Assembly: GCF_964204865.1 (NCBI RefSeq)
Contig: NC_135260.1
Coordinates: 9,238,001 to 9,302,000, forward strand
Origin: Styela clava
Lineage: Eukaryota; Chordata; Ascidiacea; Stolidobranchia; Styelidae
Direction: 5' to 3'
Length of the DNA: 64,000 nucleotides
Shown: positions 26,037 to 37,548 of the stretch, piece by piece
Position numbering within the stretch: position 1 is the first letter of the stretch
Layout of the letters: every line of letters starts with the position of its first letter
Position numbers and translations under genes: made by a program
Notes under the pieces: generated by a model
What the model saw: the letters and a program-made list of their open reading frames with translations, nothing else
Database searches by the model: none
Told to the model about the DNA's origin: nothing

Positions 26037-26894
26037 TACGAAGCGTACATGATTCAGTCTTCTATCAAATCTCAATAAATGAACTAGATCAGATCTGGAA
26101 ATATCTTATTACAATTGTCAGCCATTACTTTTCGAGCTCTTTATATCCATTCAGTAGCTTTCCATATGTGGCATGTACTTGACAAATTTATTTACTCTGG
26201 ATTTGTTTTATCAATACAAGTTATTGTGTGCAAGACTGCCAACGTTTTTTTAAACTTCCAAGATTAACATCATATAATTTTGTGAGCAATTTTATTATTT
26301 ATTTTATATATAACACTCAACAATGTTGACTATTTTTTATAGTACATTTTTAAAATTACATTCATTCTATTAGAAAAGATATTCCTTTTTTATCAATAGA
26401 ATTGTATTGATATCTTATACAATTCAACTGGTACTCAAAATCAGAAATTGCCAGAACATTTTCAAATATCACAAATAATTAAATTTGTCTTAACATTTTG
26501 GGGAGGAAAATTAGGACAAGTGGGTTCCACATTTGGAGACTTGAAACTTAAAAAAATGATTAAATCGACCATATTTATATTCTTATTTTTGTAAATATTT
26601 CTTAACTAGTAATATCCTAGCTTTTTTGTTTGGGTATCGTTTCATATAGGTTTACTGGGTCATGGATAGCAAAGAGTTATATAAATAACCGTGTTGAGAA
26701 AAGGTAACTGAAGCTGTGAAAGTCTCAGCCTTGGTCGCAAGAGACTTTTACTGCACTGAACTTATTTTAACCATATTGGCCTCTACTTCGACATCTCCAT
26801 TTTATTTTGTCAACTCTTTGAACGAAAGATCAATTCCAAATAAAATGATCAATTCTACTTTGTGAAAATTTGAATTTTTCAATGTTTTGTTATC
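26037..26894. other. Intergenic, nothing recognised
   Basis: AT-rich sequence without a supportable ORF, RNA gene or repeat end. Confidence 0.4.
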
Positions 26895-26902
26895 CTTACA
26901 TG

Positions 26903-27082
26903 TAGTGGTGGGATTCAAATTTTTTTGTCATCTGGTTCCTTCACAAAGTCATATTTTTCAGCCGGTTCTGTTACAACCAGAACATTGACAGTAACCAGTA
27001 ATGCTAACCGGTTCGCTGATCTCATAAAATTCCGTGAGACGGTTCTATAGAACCGGTGCGAACCGGCTGAATCCCACCACTG
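26903..27082. mobile_element. 180-bp hAT-type MITE, copy 1
   Basis: Left end TAGTGGTGGGATTCAAAT, right end CTGAATCCCACCACTG. Exact 8-bp duplications CTTACATG lie at 26895-26902 and 27083-27090. The interior contains AACCGGTTCGCTGATCTCAT. Two further copies (41499, 45276) are exactly the same length. Confidence 0.92.
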
Positions 27083-27090
27083 CTTACATG

Positions 27091-29743
27091 CTCTTCTTAT
27101 TGAAGCTATGTAACTCTTAAATGGGTGGACTGGTTTTTTTCCAGTTTGTTTACGTTACAAGAGTCCCACCCTTAAATGAATTGAATAATAGCATTTACTT
27201 GCATAGTACAAATATTTCTATCCTATCAATTATCGAAAATATATTTTTTATCTCATCCCTTTTATTTTATCTTATCAACTATCATCAGTTTTATGATGTT
27301 TATGATGAAATTCATCAATTATATGATGCTTACCTCAAAAATAAAATAACTTTTTTATACTGAGAAAACTACAAAGTTGAAAAAATTTTGCTTAGAGACT
27401 ATTGTTTTAGCTTGGGCAGATATTGAATATGTTATACCTGTTACAAATTGGAAAATAACTATATTCATTTTGAATATTTGGATTTGAATGTCACTTGTTT
27501 CACTTATATTTAAAAAATTGTGTTAAAACATATCTGACCAAGCAATTTTTATATAGAGTCTTCTGAATAAGCCCTTTCAAAATGTATTCTTTCCGATTAT
27601 TTGCATTATTCGATTTATGTGACACAAAGTATGGTTTGTTGCTGAACTGTATCTTTGGAGCATGTTTAATTTTTGTGTCACACTTGACCACTTGGAAATA
27701 CTGACACCATGTTAATATGTGTATTCCTATATAGGTGCTTCCATTTTAAGATTTAAAATGAATCTTAAGGTGGTATATCTTGGAAGAATGTTTTTCAATG
27801 ATCAAGCTGTTATTTGGGTCCAGTGTAGAAATATAAACAAAGCAATGTTTGCCATAGCTTGGCAAACGGAATTGCAATACAGCATAAATAGTACCAGTAT
27901 ATTTGGATACCTTGTTCCAGGTGCAATCATCTCCTATCCTCGTCCTTATACTTCCAATTATTGCAAATCCTACCTCAAATAAAACTTGGTACAAAATCTT
28001 TAAGTCAAGCTAACATGTTATAAAATTGCCAGATGGTTTTTTATTCAGGCTGAATCATAAGCAGAAAAATTCGGTTTGGAAAATCAAGCGAGAAATTTAG
28101 TAGTCTTGAAATCACATACAATTGTAATTATGCCTAAAAACAGTCCATTTACTTAAGTTTTGAAATTAAATTTTATTGTTTTGTTCACATTCAAATGTAT
28201 GTCACATGTTGTGTCACAAATACAGACAAGGTGAAGATCACTGCTATTTCAACTACAGCTGATTATTACTCAACAACAATAGTATTTTATTTTGGTTTAT
28301 TTGATGGCATTGTAAATTCATGTTCAATATGTCACAATTTTAGCATTGTGGATTATCTTGTGTTACTTCTTTGCCTTATTTTTATACAGTTATTTTTCTG
28401 AAACTTTTATTGGGCGGCATTCTGATTTCCTTCTCCAGTATTTCTCCTTTTGACATTTATCTTACAAATGAACTAATAATAAATGTCTAGAAGTGTTTGC
28501 ATTCATGTAGGTAGGGCCTGTCAGGTAGGACGTTCTGGTTGAAACATAATTTCAAAATATTCGTTAAGAGTATTCGCGAGTAGGCCTAGGGATTTGTTCA
28601 ATGCTTTGTTTTAAATCAAGTTTTTTTTTGCCTGTTTCGTTCAAAACGGCTGTACTATTTGATTTTTTTTGTATTAAGTAGGTTGAAGGAAAATGGATAT
28701 AAAAACTTGCCAAGCGCTTTTTATTTGCAATAAATCCTTCGAAACGCCGCGAATATCGATAAAGGCCCATACACACCTTCTCAAGCTGTGGTTCAGTGCG
28801 ACCGCAAACGTGGTTGGCGCAGTAAGACCGGGGTTCTGAAACTTTTGGCGTTGCGGAGCCCTCGAAGTGGTTGACTGTTAATCACGGAGCCCCAAAATAA
28901 ATTTCAAAATTGTTACTTTCCGATTAATATTACTGAGTGAGTTAAAAGTACTTAACTTCATTAAAATGCTAAACCTTTTTTAATTGGGCTAATACAAGTC
29001 ATAAATAAATCTCAATTTCAAAGATAAATTATACATATGAAGGCTGTAAATTTGACACTCGACAAACCTATTAATAAATTAGGGGTCGCTTCTTTTCCTT
29101 TTGATGTTTTTGGAAGACAAGGTCGCTAATAACGTTCGCGATTGCATTTTGTTACAATCGCCGATTGTCCTCGTCAGAGTGACGTGTTTCTCAAACCTTA
29201 AACATCTTTATGTCTGTGTTTATTCTCCCTCCCTAAATCTGAATTTCCTCGGCATATACATGTATTGTTCAACAATGACGGCAATAATTGCTTTTTTGTT
29301 CTCGTGGGGAATTATGAGTTCAATGTGAAAAACATGTTATTTAAAAATGAGGTAAATCCGCAACTCAAATTTCTTGATTGAAAAGCGGAATTATGAAATA
29401 TATATTAAAACTTAAAACGGAAGATACCACTATAAGTTTTGTTTCCGTAGACTCATGACAGATTAAAAACGATTTTTTAGTCATTGCCATCACAAAATTT
29501 GGTATTATGTTAGGTTTTCTTTGATTATCCATCGTAGTAACTGAAATAGAAACAGTCAATTGTGCGCGTGATGTGATGCAGCCTACCTGCAATAAAATAA
29601 ATTTCAATCGTTCGTATTTTGCCCAGACCTCGTGATTTTTTAAACGGCGATATCTTGCAGAGAATCTGAGTGGCAGACCTGCGATGGGGCGAAGTTATTG
29701 TTGAAAAAACGGCTCAAATTTGTCGAATTCGCTATAATCTGCC
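27091..29743. other. Intergenic, no gene supported
   Basis: AT-rich with only short open frames lacking coding character. Sequence near 28825-28870 (CTTTTGGCGTTGCGGAGCCC) looks like part of a hAT-type MITE, but ends were not resolved. Confidence 0.4.
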
Positions 29744-29751
29744 ACTCTATC

Positions 29752-30184
29752 CAGTGGCGTAGCAAGACTCTCTTGGGCCTCCCGCAAAAATATTTCGTGG
29801 AAATGACCCTAAAAACTCTCGGACATAAGCTAAAAGGCAATGATAACCTAAAATTTGCCGTTTATTTTGGTTACTTAAATTTTGTTTCATACGTTCCTCC
29901 TCTTCTGCCTTTTTTCTGCGTTTCTGTGTGCCACTGAAAAGTCTTGCTTTCGACATCATTCGTAATTTTGCCGGTGCGATCAAACCACAAGACGCCAAAA
30001 ATCGACGACTTCCTGGCATTGTTACGTAACAAAACGATTTGAGCAGAACCGAAATCAACGTTATAAGATGTGCATATCTTGTTTTGCACTGCAGCTTTTG
30101 GTTTTCGGCTTAAAATTCTAACCGCTTGGGCCCCTTTGCGCTGTGGGCCCTCCCGCGACTGCGGGGGTGGATGCTACGCCACTG
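29752..30184. mobile_element. 433-bp hAT-type MITE
   Basis: Begins CAGTGGCGTAGCAAGACTC and ends GATGCTACGCCACTG. Exact duplications ACTCTATC at 29744-29751 and 30185-30192. No transposase; short ORFs inside are not supported as genes. Confidence 0.9.
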
Positions 30185-30192
30185 ACTCTATC

Positions 30193-31139
30193 AGTCATGA
30201 TTACGATTCAATCGGGACGGGTACAAATATCTTATCAAACTACTGGCACCAGTAGTAGGTATGTTCTTTTGTGGACAATATATATGAGTTTGCTTCTAAT
30301 ATATATCTTATGATAACAGCGTCGTTCAGGATAAACGATAGACCACAAGAACTTCGTTCACTTAACTTCGTTTTATTGTTTCTCATTCCATGTCCGCGGA
30401 TTGTCGTGGTAATTTGAGAAGTAATGATTTTTATTGCCGTGAGTCGGTACAACTGCAGGTTGCATTGAACACAATTAAATCCAATAAACAAGTCATTTTA
30501 AAAATGCCCGCATCGGTCATGGATTGCACAATTGTAAATTGTACTCATTGAGTTTTAACGCCGACCTGGGGATTTTTGAAACGACGATATCTCGCTTAAA
30601 AATAATCTCGAGTGCGAAAGAACAGACCATATTTGACAAATCCCTAAAATACGATTTCATGCAGTACGGAGCACTTTAAGAACCTATGCAGTAGGACGTA
30701 ACCGATAAGCCATTACGTGAGCGACCCTACGACGAAACCACCTTGCGAAAATTGAAATGAGATTTCAGTTTGTATAACTTTGAAAAACTCTATCACTTCA
30801 ACCTTAAGAACAAAGTATGCAAAGCATAAATTAACCGAACAGGATTAACCGTAATAATGCCTTTATTTTATGAGAAAAATGTCAATACATAAACTCGAAA
30901 TCCTTATTATGGCGTCATAACAGATTAGTTGTAGCGTCTTTGCATCAGGGGATTCTTACAATTAGCATAGCCTAGGCGAGCTCGTCTAATCGTTTAAATC
31001 AGCCGATGTGAGTTTATTCTTCATTATCGTAACGCACTCGCTTTGCGGAAGGCTGATACAGAAAAAAAATGATTCAAAACAAGCCCTTGTTTTAAAGCAA
31101 GATGTTTTTTTAGAATTGATAAAAAAAAAAAAACCTTAG
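30193..31139. other. Intergenic, no gene supported
   Basis: A stretch near 30570-30600 (ACGACGATATCTCGC) resembles 29640-29660 (ACGGCGATATCTTGC), hinting at an old duplication. Otherwise nothing is recognised. Confidence 0.35.
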
Positions 31140-31427
31140 GAGGCCTACAATCTACATGACGAGTTACCACTAGTACTAACTGCGTATTCCGAAGATTTTC
31201 GTTGTGGATTCCAGCACATGGCGGGCATCATTTCGGGCTTCCAGGCAATGTGGCTGGCACAGGGAATACCGGTGGAATCTGATGACTTTGCGACCGACAC
31301 TAGGCTAAAGTGAATTTTGAATGCGACAATACCAGAAAATCCGTCTGAAACCTCGCACGAGGAAATTATTTTACAAATCAAAAATGACGATATACTGTAT
31401 TGCATGAACTATGTGCTTGCAGATTAA
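31140..31427 (+). pseudogene. Coding-like block with one in-frame TGA, product unknown
   Basis: A CTTAG acceptor precedes an open frame of 57 codons starting GAG at 31140. The frame includes EDFRCGFQHMAGIISGFQAM and then MWLAQGIPVE. A TGA at 31311-31313 follows, and the same frame then continues for 37 more coding-like codons (including NATIPENPSETSHEE) to a TAA at 31425-31427. Composition differs from the AT-rich surroundings. It could be the last exon of an unseen gene, a pseudogene with one nonsense change, or an exon ending before the TGA. The FRCGF spacing weakly recalls the Orange domain of Hes proteins, but no bHLH exon was found upstream, so I make no functional call. Confidence 0.4.
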
Positions 31428-31778
31428 ACGCATTTGTAAAATTTCATCTCGCATGTTCGTGACACTGCATATGAAGGATCCACGATGTCACAGTTTTAAG
31501 ATTTAGCGACTGCTATTGCCTATATATACTCTTAATGTGATTCTAAATACCCAGTAGTTACATATTTATATAGTTTGTATTTTAAAATATATAATACGTC
31601 TGGATGTTCGCCAATATATAATCAAAATATAATAATGAATCTGAAACAATGGCTTGAACTACGCACATAGTCTAAATTTCCTTAACAGTGTAAGCATGCA
31701 GCATACGATTAAACATGAAAAACAAATAATAAAATTGTAGAACAGGCAGCCATCCTACCAAACGTCAGGATAAAATAC
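31428..31778. other. Short intergenic stretch between convergent candidate genes
   Basis: AT-rich. It lies between the coding-like block on + and the 3' end of the small minus-strand gene. No poly(A) signal can be chosen with confidence. Confidence 0.35.
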
Positions 31779-34136
31779 TTAGTAAGGGTAGTATAATTTG
31801 GGCGCATTATTCAGCATGTAATGCATCCGCTCTTCGTAGTCTTCTTTCCAGAAGGGATTGACTTGTACCTTTAACACCCAGTCTAGTCTGTGAAACAAAA
31901 TATATATATATATATATATATTCGTTTGTCATCGTTTAAAATATTTGCCCAGAACATCCTGCCCGGTGATGAACAGTGACATAATCCGGATGGGATGAAT
32001 GACGTTGGAGTTAACTAATCTGTTGCGGCCCTCGAACGACCCGACAATTAATACATAAAACAAAAATTTATTCGAAAATTTTTATTGTCTCTACACGGAT
32101 TTATGTGGTAACAAGTCTGCTGTAGGGCGCTTGTTTTGTGATAGGTACCAACAGTTGTATGTCGTTCGAGTTAATGTTGATTTTCAAAATTTAAAAATGT
32201 CGAGAAACGGAGGGAGTTCGCGACGAGGGTCTAACATTCCAAAGTGCTTGGACCGAAAAATAATTTTCTTGAGCATTTCAAAACCTGTTTGCTCAATGTG
32301 CCCAGTCAGCATCCCAGATATTGAGGGATTCAATGTTGAACTCGTTACAAAACGTGTCTTCGAAAATTTGACCCCGCGACCCAGGACTGCGCCACATCTT
32401 ATCTACGCGACAGTGCAAAACATGTAATCTGCACGTTCGGAAGCTCATATTGCAGTGAGCAGCTTTATCTAAAATGCAATACACTTAGATTAAATTTCGT
32501 ACTCGCTTGTCAGATCGTTATTTGGACGACATACCGCGGGCAAGTTGCCATAAAAACACCATTCTTCACATTGATAAGTAAATAAAAACAATGCATTGTT
32601 GGATAATATATAATATATTAAAAAAGACCACATACAGGTCTGATTGTGGCAAACTTTTAACGCAGCAATAGAAGGTGCGAATGCGCGATAATTTGAAGTT
32701 CAATGTGGAGATTGTTCGAAGGCGGAAATATTGCGGCCCGCTCGCTACCGGAAAAGTTGATATTTGGCCCGCAGGTATATGAAGTTTGCCGACCACTGAC
32801 CTAATGGTTTGACTTAATTTAGGAATCCTCGGAACCAGTGCTAAGCGCAACTCGCACTCAGGTTTTTGCAGTGTTTGCATTGTATTATGCGTGCATGAAT
32901 ACTCAACTCCAATAACATTCTATTGCAATCATTATTTGATTCCCAGATACTGTTTGTCACGGGCTACCTTAGATTCTATACCTCACTTTTGGTCTCTTGA
33001 ATTGCTATATTATAACTCTTTTTTGAGACTTACTGTGAATCTGATTGTCATATCAGGTATTTTATGTATTTATTGCGTTATTTTTGTTTGCTTATGTTTA
33101 TTTGTTGTGTTGTTTTTATATGGACCACAGCGGTCTGGAGTAATAAACGAATTGAATTAAAACTACACAGAATACGAAGCAATATTTTGGTATTTCTTCC
33201 CCGAAAACAACAAAATTACTCCGCGGGGAGAAATTTCTACCCAACCCGAACTTATTGTGAATGAATGGAACTACTCGCCTTTCATTCCCTCCTGGGATGA
33301 CTTTCCAGTATCTTTCAAATTCGTGTAATGCTTTACCAATTGTTAAATCGTCTAATTTGTCTCTAGAAAATTCATTGCTGCCATACATAACCGAACGTGC
33401 TTGTATGCTGTCCAGAAATCTGTTTATTGTTGAAGATTAATTAACAATAAAATTTCATTAAAGGCGAGTTGAAGAGTTATTTCATAGGAAGTATATTTAA
33501 AATAAATACCGTACATTTTTTAAATAACAAGAGAGCTATGCTCGAATATATGAACACGTTTGTAGTAAATGATAGTAGCCTAATAGCCTTCTAAAAATAT
33601 CTTTACCTACTGGGAAATTCAGAGCAATTGGTCCAGTAATCAAAGAGAAAAGCGACTTTTTAAAAACGTGTCGAAGAAGAAGAGTGCCAGCATAAATTCA
33701 ATCTAAATGCGGGTGCTAAAACCCATCGGTTATGGTTATTATGGGTTCAAATATCCGTAAAACAATTTTTTTTATAGGTGCAATAGTATGCAGGTGCAAT
33801 GGTCGTGGGTTCAAATGTACGTGGGTTCAAATGTAATGGAACCCAAAACGATTGTTATGTCCACTGACGTGTCCAATATGGGACAAATAAGATGATTTAT
33901 CGATTGTGTGTAGACTGTATAGTGCTGAACGAGCCTTTTTTTAGAATGGGGTTATATTTATCCGTTATTTGACGTCAAATCATGTCTACTATACAGTATA
34001 GCGTAGTTTTATCACCTTTCATGCATCTACGCTACGCCAATTCAGCACTAGTTCATATATAGAAACCATAATTAACTCCATACCTCTGGAATCCTTCCTC
34101 GCTGCAGTTTGCCCCTTCCCTGTATGCTGAAGCCAT
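31779..34136 (-). CDS. Unrecognised small protein, three exons, 109 aa
   Basis: Proposed exons on the minus strand: 34136-34084 (ATG, 17 codons plus AG, donor GTATGG), 33419-33252 (acceptor AACAATAAACAG) and 31887-31779 (acceptor TTTCACAG, stop TAA at 31781-31779). Phases agree and the frame is open throughout. Recognisable stretches are NEFSRDKLDDLTIGKALHEF, ERYWKVIPGG, NPFWKEDYEERMHYML and a C-terminal APKLYYPY. They have strong coding composition compared with their AT-rich surroundings. No signal peptide or membrane segment is evident. The exon 2 donor (AA|GTTCGG) is weak, so an extra exon or another donor is possible. The intron between exons 2 and 3 carries a hAT relic. I do not recognise the family. 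Confidence 0.5.
31896..31921. repeat. (AT)n microsatellite
   Basis: About 11-12 uninterrupted AT units just upstream (minus-strand sense) of the acceptor of the small gene's last exon. Confidence 0.85.
32010..32802 (-). mobile_element. hAT-type element relic, one end clear
   Basis: GCCGACCACTG at 32792-32802 is an inverted CAGTGGTCGGC terminus followed inward by GCGGGCC-rich sequence, as in hAT elements. The same end occurs near 52185-52195. Two short blocks of coding-like sequence (for example 32293-32484) may be decayed transposase, but no catalytic motif can be named. The left limit is uncertain. Confidence 0.4.
33590..33890 (-). repeat. Dispersed repeat R, inverted and interrupted copy
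   Basis: 33590-33680 (CAATTGGTCCAGTAATCAAAG and flanks) matches 52650-52760 in the same orientation, and 33845-33880 matches the reverse complement of GGACACGTAGTGGACATAAC. The piece between (33709-33843) is a truncated copy of the GGGTTCAAATGTACG element seen at 14654, so a transposon inserted into this repeat. Confidence 0.65.
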
Positions 34137-34732
34137 ATCAAAACACTTTTCGTACAACGGTTACAGAAGTACGATTAAACTTCAATTTTTAAAGTTTATC
34201 TGTCAATTTCAAGAACAAATGAAATTGTCATTCATGACTGATGAGTTTACATACCAGACGCATACTGAAACTGAAAATTGCTCATTTGAAACTCCAAAGT
34301 GCATATATATATATATCATTTACTATCTTTAATTTGTTTTTAAAAATTTATGTCACAGAATGTTGTTTTGAGCGAAAAAAACGTTCATAGATAACAACGT
34401 CAAGACCAGTAGCTACTATACTCTCTCTGCGTCAGTTACTTTTTCGTGACATTACATCTGTAATGTCGATCGAGTTTCCGACTCAGTTTACCTTATCGAA
34501 CTAATTTCCAAATTTAAAATTCAAGCTATTGCGGATAACATCCTCAACTTATGCCAAGGGTTATAAAAATTAAGTAAACATGGAACAGTCGGTCAATATT
34601 TGCAAATCTGTTCCTCAGCATACAACGATTTATATGTTGAAATTCGATACGCCAATTTAATTTTTTTTCAGAGATAATAATCCCACAAAAACGACTTTAC
34701 AACCGTAAATCACAAGCTACTCCTCCCTTTCC
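34137..34732. promoter_or_regulatory. Candidate shared 5' region between two divergent coding starts
   Basis: This 0.6 kb separates the minus-strand ATG at 34136 from the plus-strand ATG at 34733. No ORF is present. It would have to contain both promoters if both genes are real. No core element can be identified by eye, so this is positional inference. Confidence 0.3.
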
Positions 34733-35260
34733 ATGTCTACTCCTTCCCAAAACGACCCCAAGCTGACCTGTCTTTTACATGTCCTTGATGAAATTGAATA
34801 CCCTTCAAGTCGTACAAATAATGGAATTTCAATGGTTCGTCGCGTGCGATCTCCTTTGTATTCAGAGGATGACGTTTTGCTACTCAAACCACCGCACAAC
34901 CGGTACAATGCTGACATTTGTAAATCAAGCGTAATTTTTGTTGTTTTTATTGAACGGAATATTGGTAATTGGCACAATTCGTGGCAGATAAAACATTCAT
35001 TTACGACTATTTCGTCCTATAACTTTCTACTGATATCAAAAGGCCTGACAGTCATCATTGGACACCAAGTGTACATCTGGATCGCTTTGTTAAATTCTCA
35101 TCCTATTTCGAGTTTATCCCTGATATTGATCTATATGAAGAATACTCGTATCGCTTTTACTTGTGGCTATATATATAATAACTATATATACTTATGCCTA
35201 AAATATCCTTCATGTAAACTGAATATATTGCATAATGCTTTTAATATAATGATTAAATAA
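34733..35260 (+). CDS. Candidate N-terminal coding exon, product unknown
   Basis: An ORF of 175 codons begins ATGTCTACTCC. The first ~63 codons have strong coding character, with stretches such as KLTCLLHVLDEIEYPSS, MVRRVRSPLYSEDD and LLLKPPHNRYNADI. After that the composition becomes AT-rich and hydrophobic, and a plausible donor (T|GTAAATC) sits at about 34919. The likely reading is a first exon of about 34733-34919 followed by intron; downstream exons were not found. If unspliced, the frame runs to TAA at 35260, overlapping an AATAAA. The antisense frame is also open but looks less protein-like. No domain recognised. Confidence 0.3.
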   Translation: MSTPSQNDPKLTCLLHVLDEIEYPSSRTNNGISMVRRVRSPLYSEDDVLLLKPPHNRYNADICKSSVIFVVFIERNIGNWHNSWQIKHSFTTISSYNFLLISKGLTVIIGHQVYIWIALLNSHPISSLSLILIYMKNTRIAFTCGYIYNNYIYLCLKYPSCKLNILHNAFNIMIK

Positions 35261-35387
35261 ACAAAACAAAAGTAAAAAGCTTGTTTTTGTACCTTGTATT
35301 GTGATCATCGTTTTTGAAATTAATATGAAACTACTGCGATAACAATTGCGCCATTAAATTTTGTGACACCCGATGATTTAGTAACAT

Positions 35388-36924
35388 TTACTTACTAAAG
35401 AGTTTAGGGAGGTTCGCAATAGTATTTCTAAATGCCTCAATAGTCCACTGTATGATATTCATAGGACCACGACTTATTAGAAAATATCCCATAATGCTTA
35501 CGGTCGTTGTTACGATAGTAAATGACAGAATCGCTTCTCTTTTCATTTTTAAAACAACGGGATTGACTTTAAGTGTTTCTTGCAGCATTTCAGACGATTT
35601 ATTCACGTGTGGGAATGGCTTGTCAGGAATAGGAACTCCCAAGAACTCACACAAGGGTTCCCATCCTTCCGCACACTTGAGAATGAGAAGTTTTTCGGAT
35701 GGCGCATTCTACCATAAATAAAATAAAATCGAACAACATTATTTATTGACTAACACGCTTTTGTTTGCGATTTGGAGGATCATATTTAGCACCATCACGA
35801 CTGAGGGGAAAAAAATTTGAAATGCTATGAAGGATTAAATATATATATATGTTTGCGTATATAGTATTCGAGTACCAGCAATTTAAGTATGACATATATT
35901 GATATAGTTTAAGTGGGGTTTAGCCATGTACGAAAAAAATTTAAGGTTGAGATTTGAAATTTAAGATTTCAAATAATAATTCAAAGTTTACGTACCTGAA
36001 TCACATATGCGTTGTGAGATCTATAATTCAGTTTTAAAAGTTCTCTGTTAATATTTGACCGTCTAAACGGCTTCCATGTAAAGACTTCGTTATGTCCCAA
36101 AGTTAGAGGTCCTGAAAGTTAATAATCTTTTGTAAAAATAGTTTACCGCAGAAGTTTAAAAAACTAAACTCGAGCTACCTCTGAAAGCAAATATTTTTTT
36201 CACTGTTTTTCTTGCAGTTGGTGAGAAAAGATGCAAGAAAAATATCCAGAATGAAGACTCGTTCGTTCGTAATTCCCTTTCCATGCTCCTGCACCACGGT
36301 TCTTCATCTCTTATCATGATAATTATCTGAGAATAGACATAACTATTATATAAAAAAATACAAAAAAGCTCAGATATCAGTATCATACTATTTTTTAAAA
36401 AAAAGCATTATTACAACTAACTTTAAAAGTAAAATATTTTGAAAATCAAAAATACCCTAAATTTGGGGCTTTGAAAAGTTTATTTGTGTTTTTGAAATTA
36501 TAAAACAAGTGTTATTGAAAACACGCGCACAAAATTCATTTTTTGCAAATGGAAATGACTTTTAAATTAGTATTTTAGGCAAATGACAACTCCAAACTTT
36601 CATTTAGAATCCACGAGACCCAAGTAAGTGAGCAGAATGCGAATGCAGGGGTGAAAAGATGATGTTTCTTACCTTTGAGTTAGGAAATGCTTTGTGAATT
36701 TCTTCCCAGTAAAAGTATGCGGGAAAGTCAGTAACTGCATCGATGTTTTGATACATTTTCTGAAAAATCTCTGTTGTCCAACCATACTTGATTATTTTAT
36801 ACCATTCTTCATTAAAAATGGTTATGTTTTCCAAAAAGTCATAAACGTTATAATTCAATATTCTCAATGCTGCAGATAAAGTCTTCGTACCTGTTTTGGG
36901 GAAACCTGCTACTATCACCTTCAT
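35388..36924 (-). CDS. P-loop sulfotransferase-like protein (Sulfotransfer_4 type), complete
   Basis: Four exons on the minus strand: 36924-36673, 36326-36179, 36111-35996 and 35708-35388, phases 0, 1, 0, giving 278 residues. The N-terminus carries GFPKTGTKTL (residues 7-16), the PAPS/P-loop motif of this family. Exon 2 opens with IMIRDEEPWCRS, where Arg90 and Ser98 fit the 3'-phosphate site. Exon 4 has the family signature GWEPLCEFLGVPIPDKPFPH. Residues about 231-250 form a C-terminal membrane segment. This matches the small sulfotransferase-like proteins common in invertebrate deuterostomes, whose substrates are mostly unknown. An in-frame ATG ten codons upstream (36954) is possible, but the residue 1 used here gives the usual family start. 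A broken paralogue lies at 39966-40599. Confidence 0.88.
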
Positions 36925-36959
36925 GATAAATATATTCAATCTGGATATCCACACATATA

Positions 36960-37548
36960 TATACGTTAAAATTTGAATATGTTACGGTCATCAACCTGTG
37001 ATTGATAAATCGAGCAGACACTTCCGAGGCGATAGGCGGCCTTGTCTCGAAAAATTACTTGAGGTAGTACTACTATTGGTTGCATCGATTATACCCCTTG
37101 GGCTATGGTCCATTCATTTTTCATCGACGTATTTGTAAATATGCATGTCATATCCCTACAAACGAATTTTGAACATTTTCAATCAACCTTAGAAATAATT
37201 TTCAGACTTTTGAATGTTGTAAATATAAGCATCCGAAAAATTGTATTGAGTATGTTTTGCCAATGCGCTTTAAAAATTTGCCATATGCACGTTAGTATTG
37301 AAAAATGTATAATTTGTTATATATATATTTATTCTAAAAAATTGTTATTAATAGTATATATATAGATATATGGAGTAGCAATCGACGGAATTGTGATATA
37401 GTATTCTTCAAAAGTTATCACTGAAATATGAAGTTATATCACATATGCATTGACAAATGACATTGAGTTGGTTAGTGACAAATAAAGTTGAAAAATCATG
37501 AAGATGACATAATATTATACTATACCAATAACGTATAGTCCAGAGGTG
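36960..37548. repeat. Upstream region of the sulfotransferase gene, duplicated
   Basis: The sequence from GTTACGGTCATCAACCTGTG through CATTTTTCATCGACGTATTT to CAATAACGTATA is repeated with divergence at about 38920-39620 in the same orientation. The two copies share order and spacing, which indicates a segmental tandem duplication of this flank. Confidence 0.8.

Noticed and set aside
27719..27982. Overlapping 82-87-codon ORFs on both strands
   Set aside because: Both strands are open by chance in AT-rich DNA; no motif, acceptor or start context supports either.
31145..31405. Minus-strand ORF opposite the coding-like block
   Set aside because: The plus-strand frame has better protein composition and a preceding acceptor; the minus ORF is its shadow.
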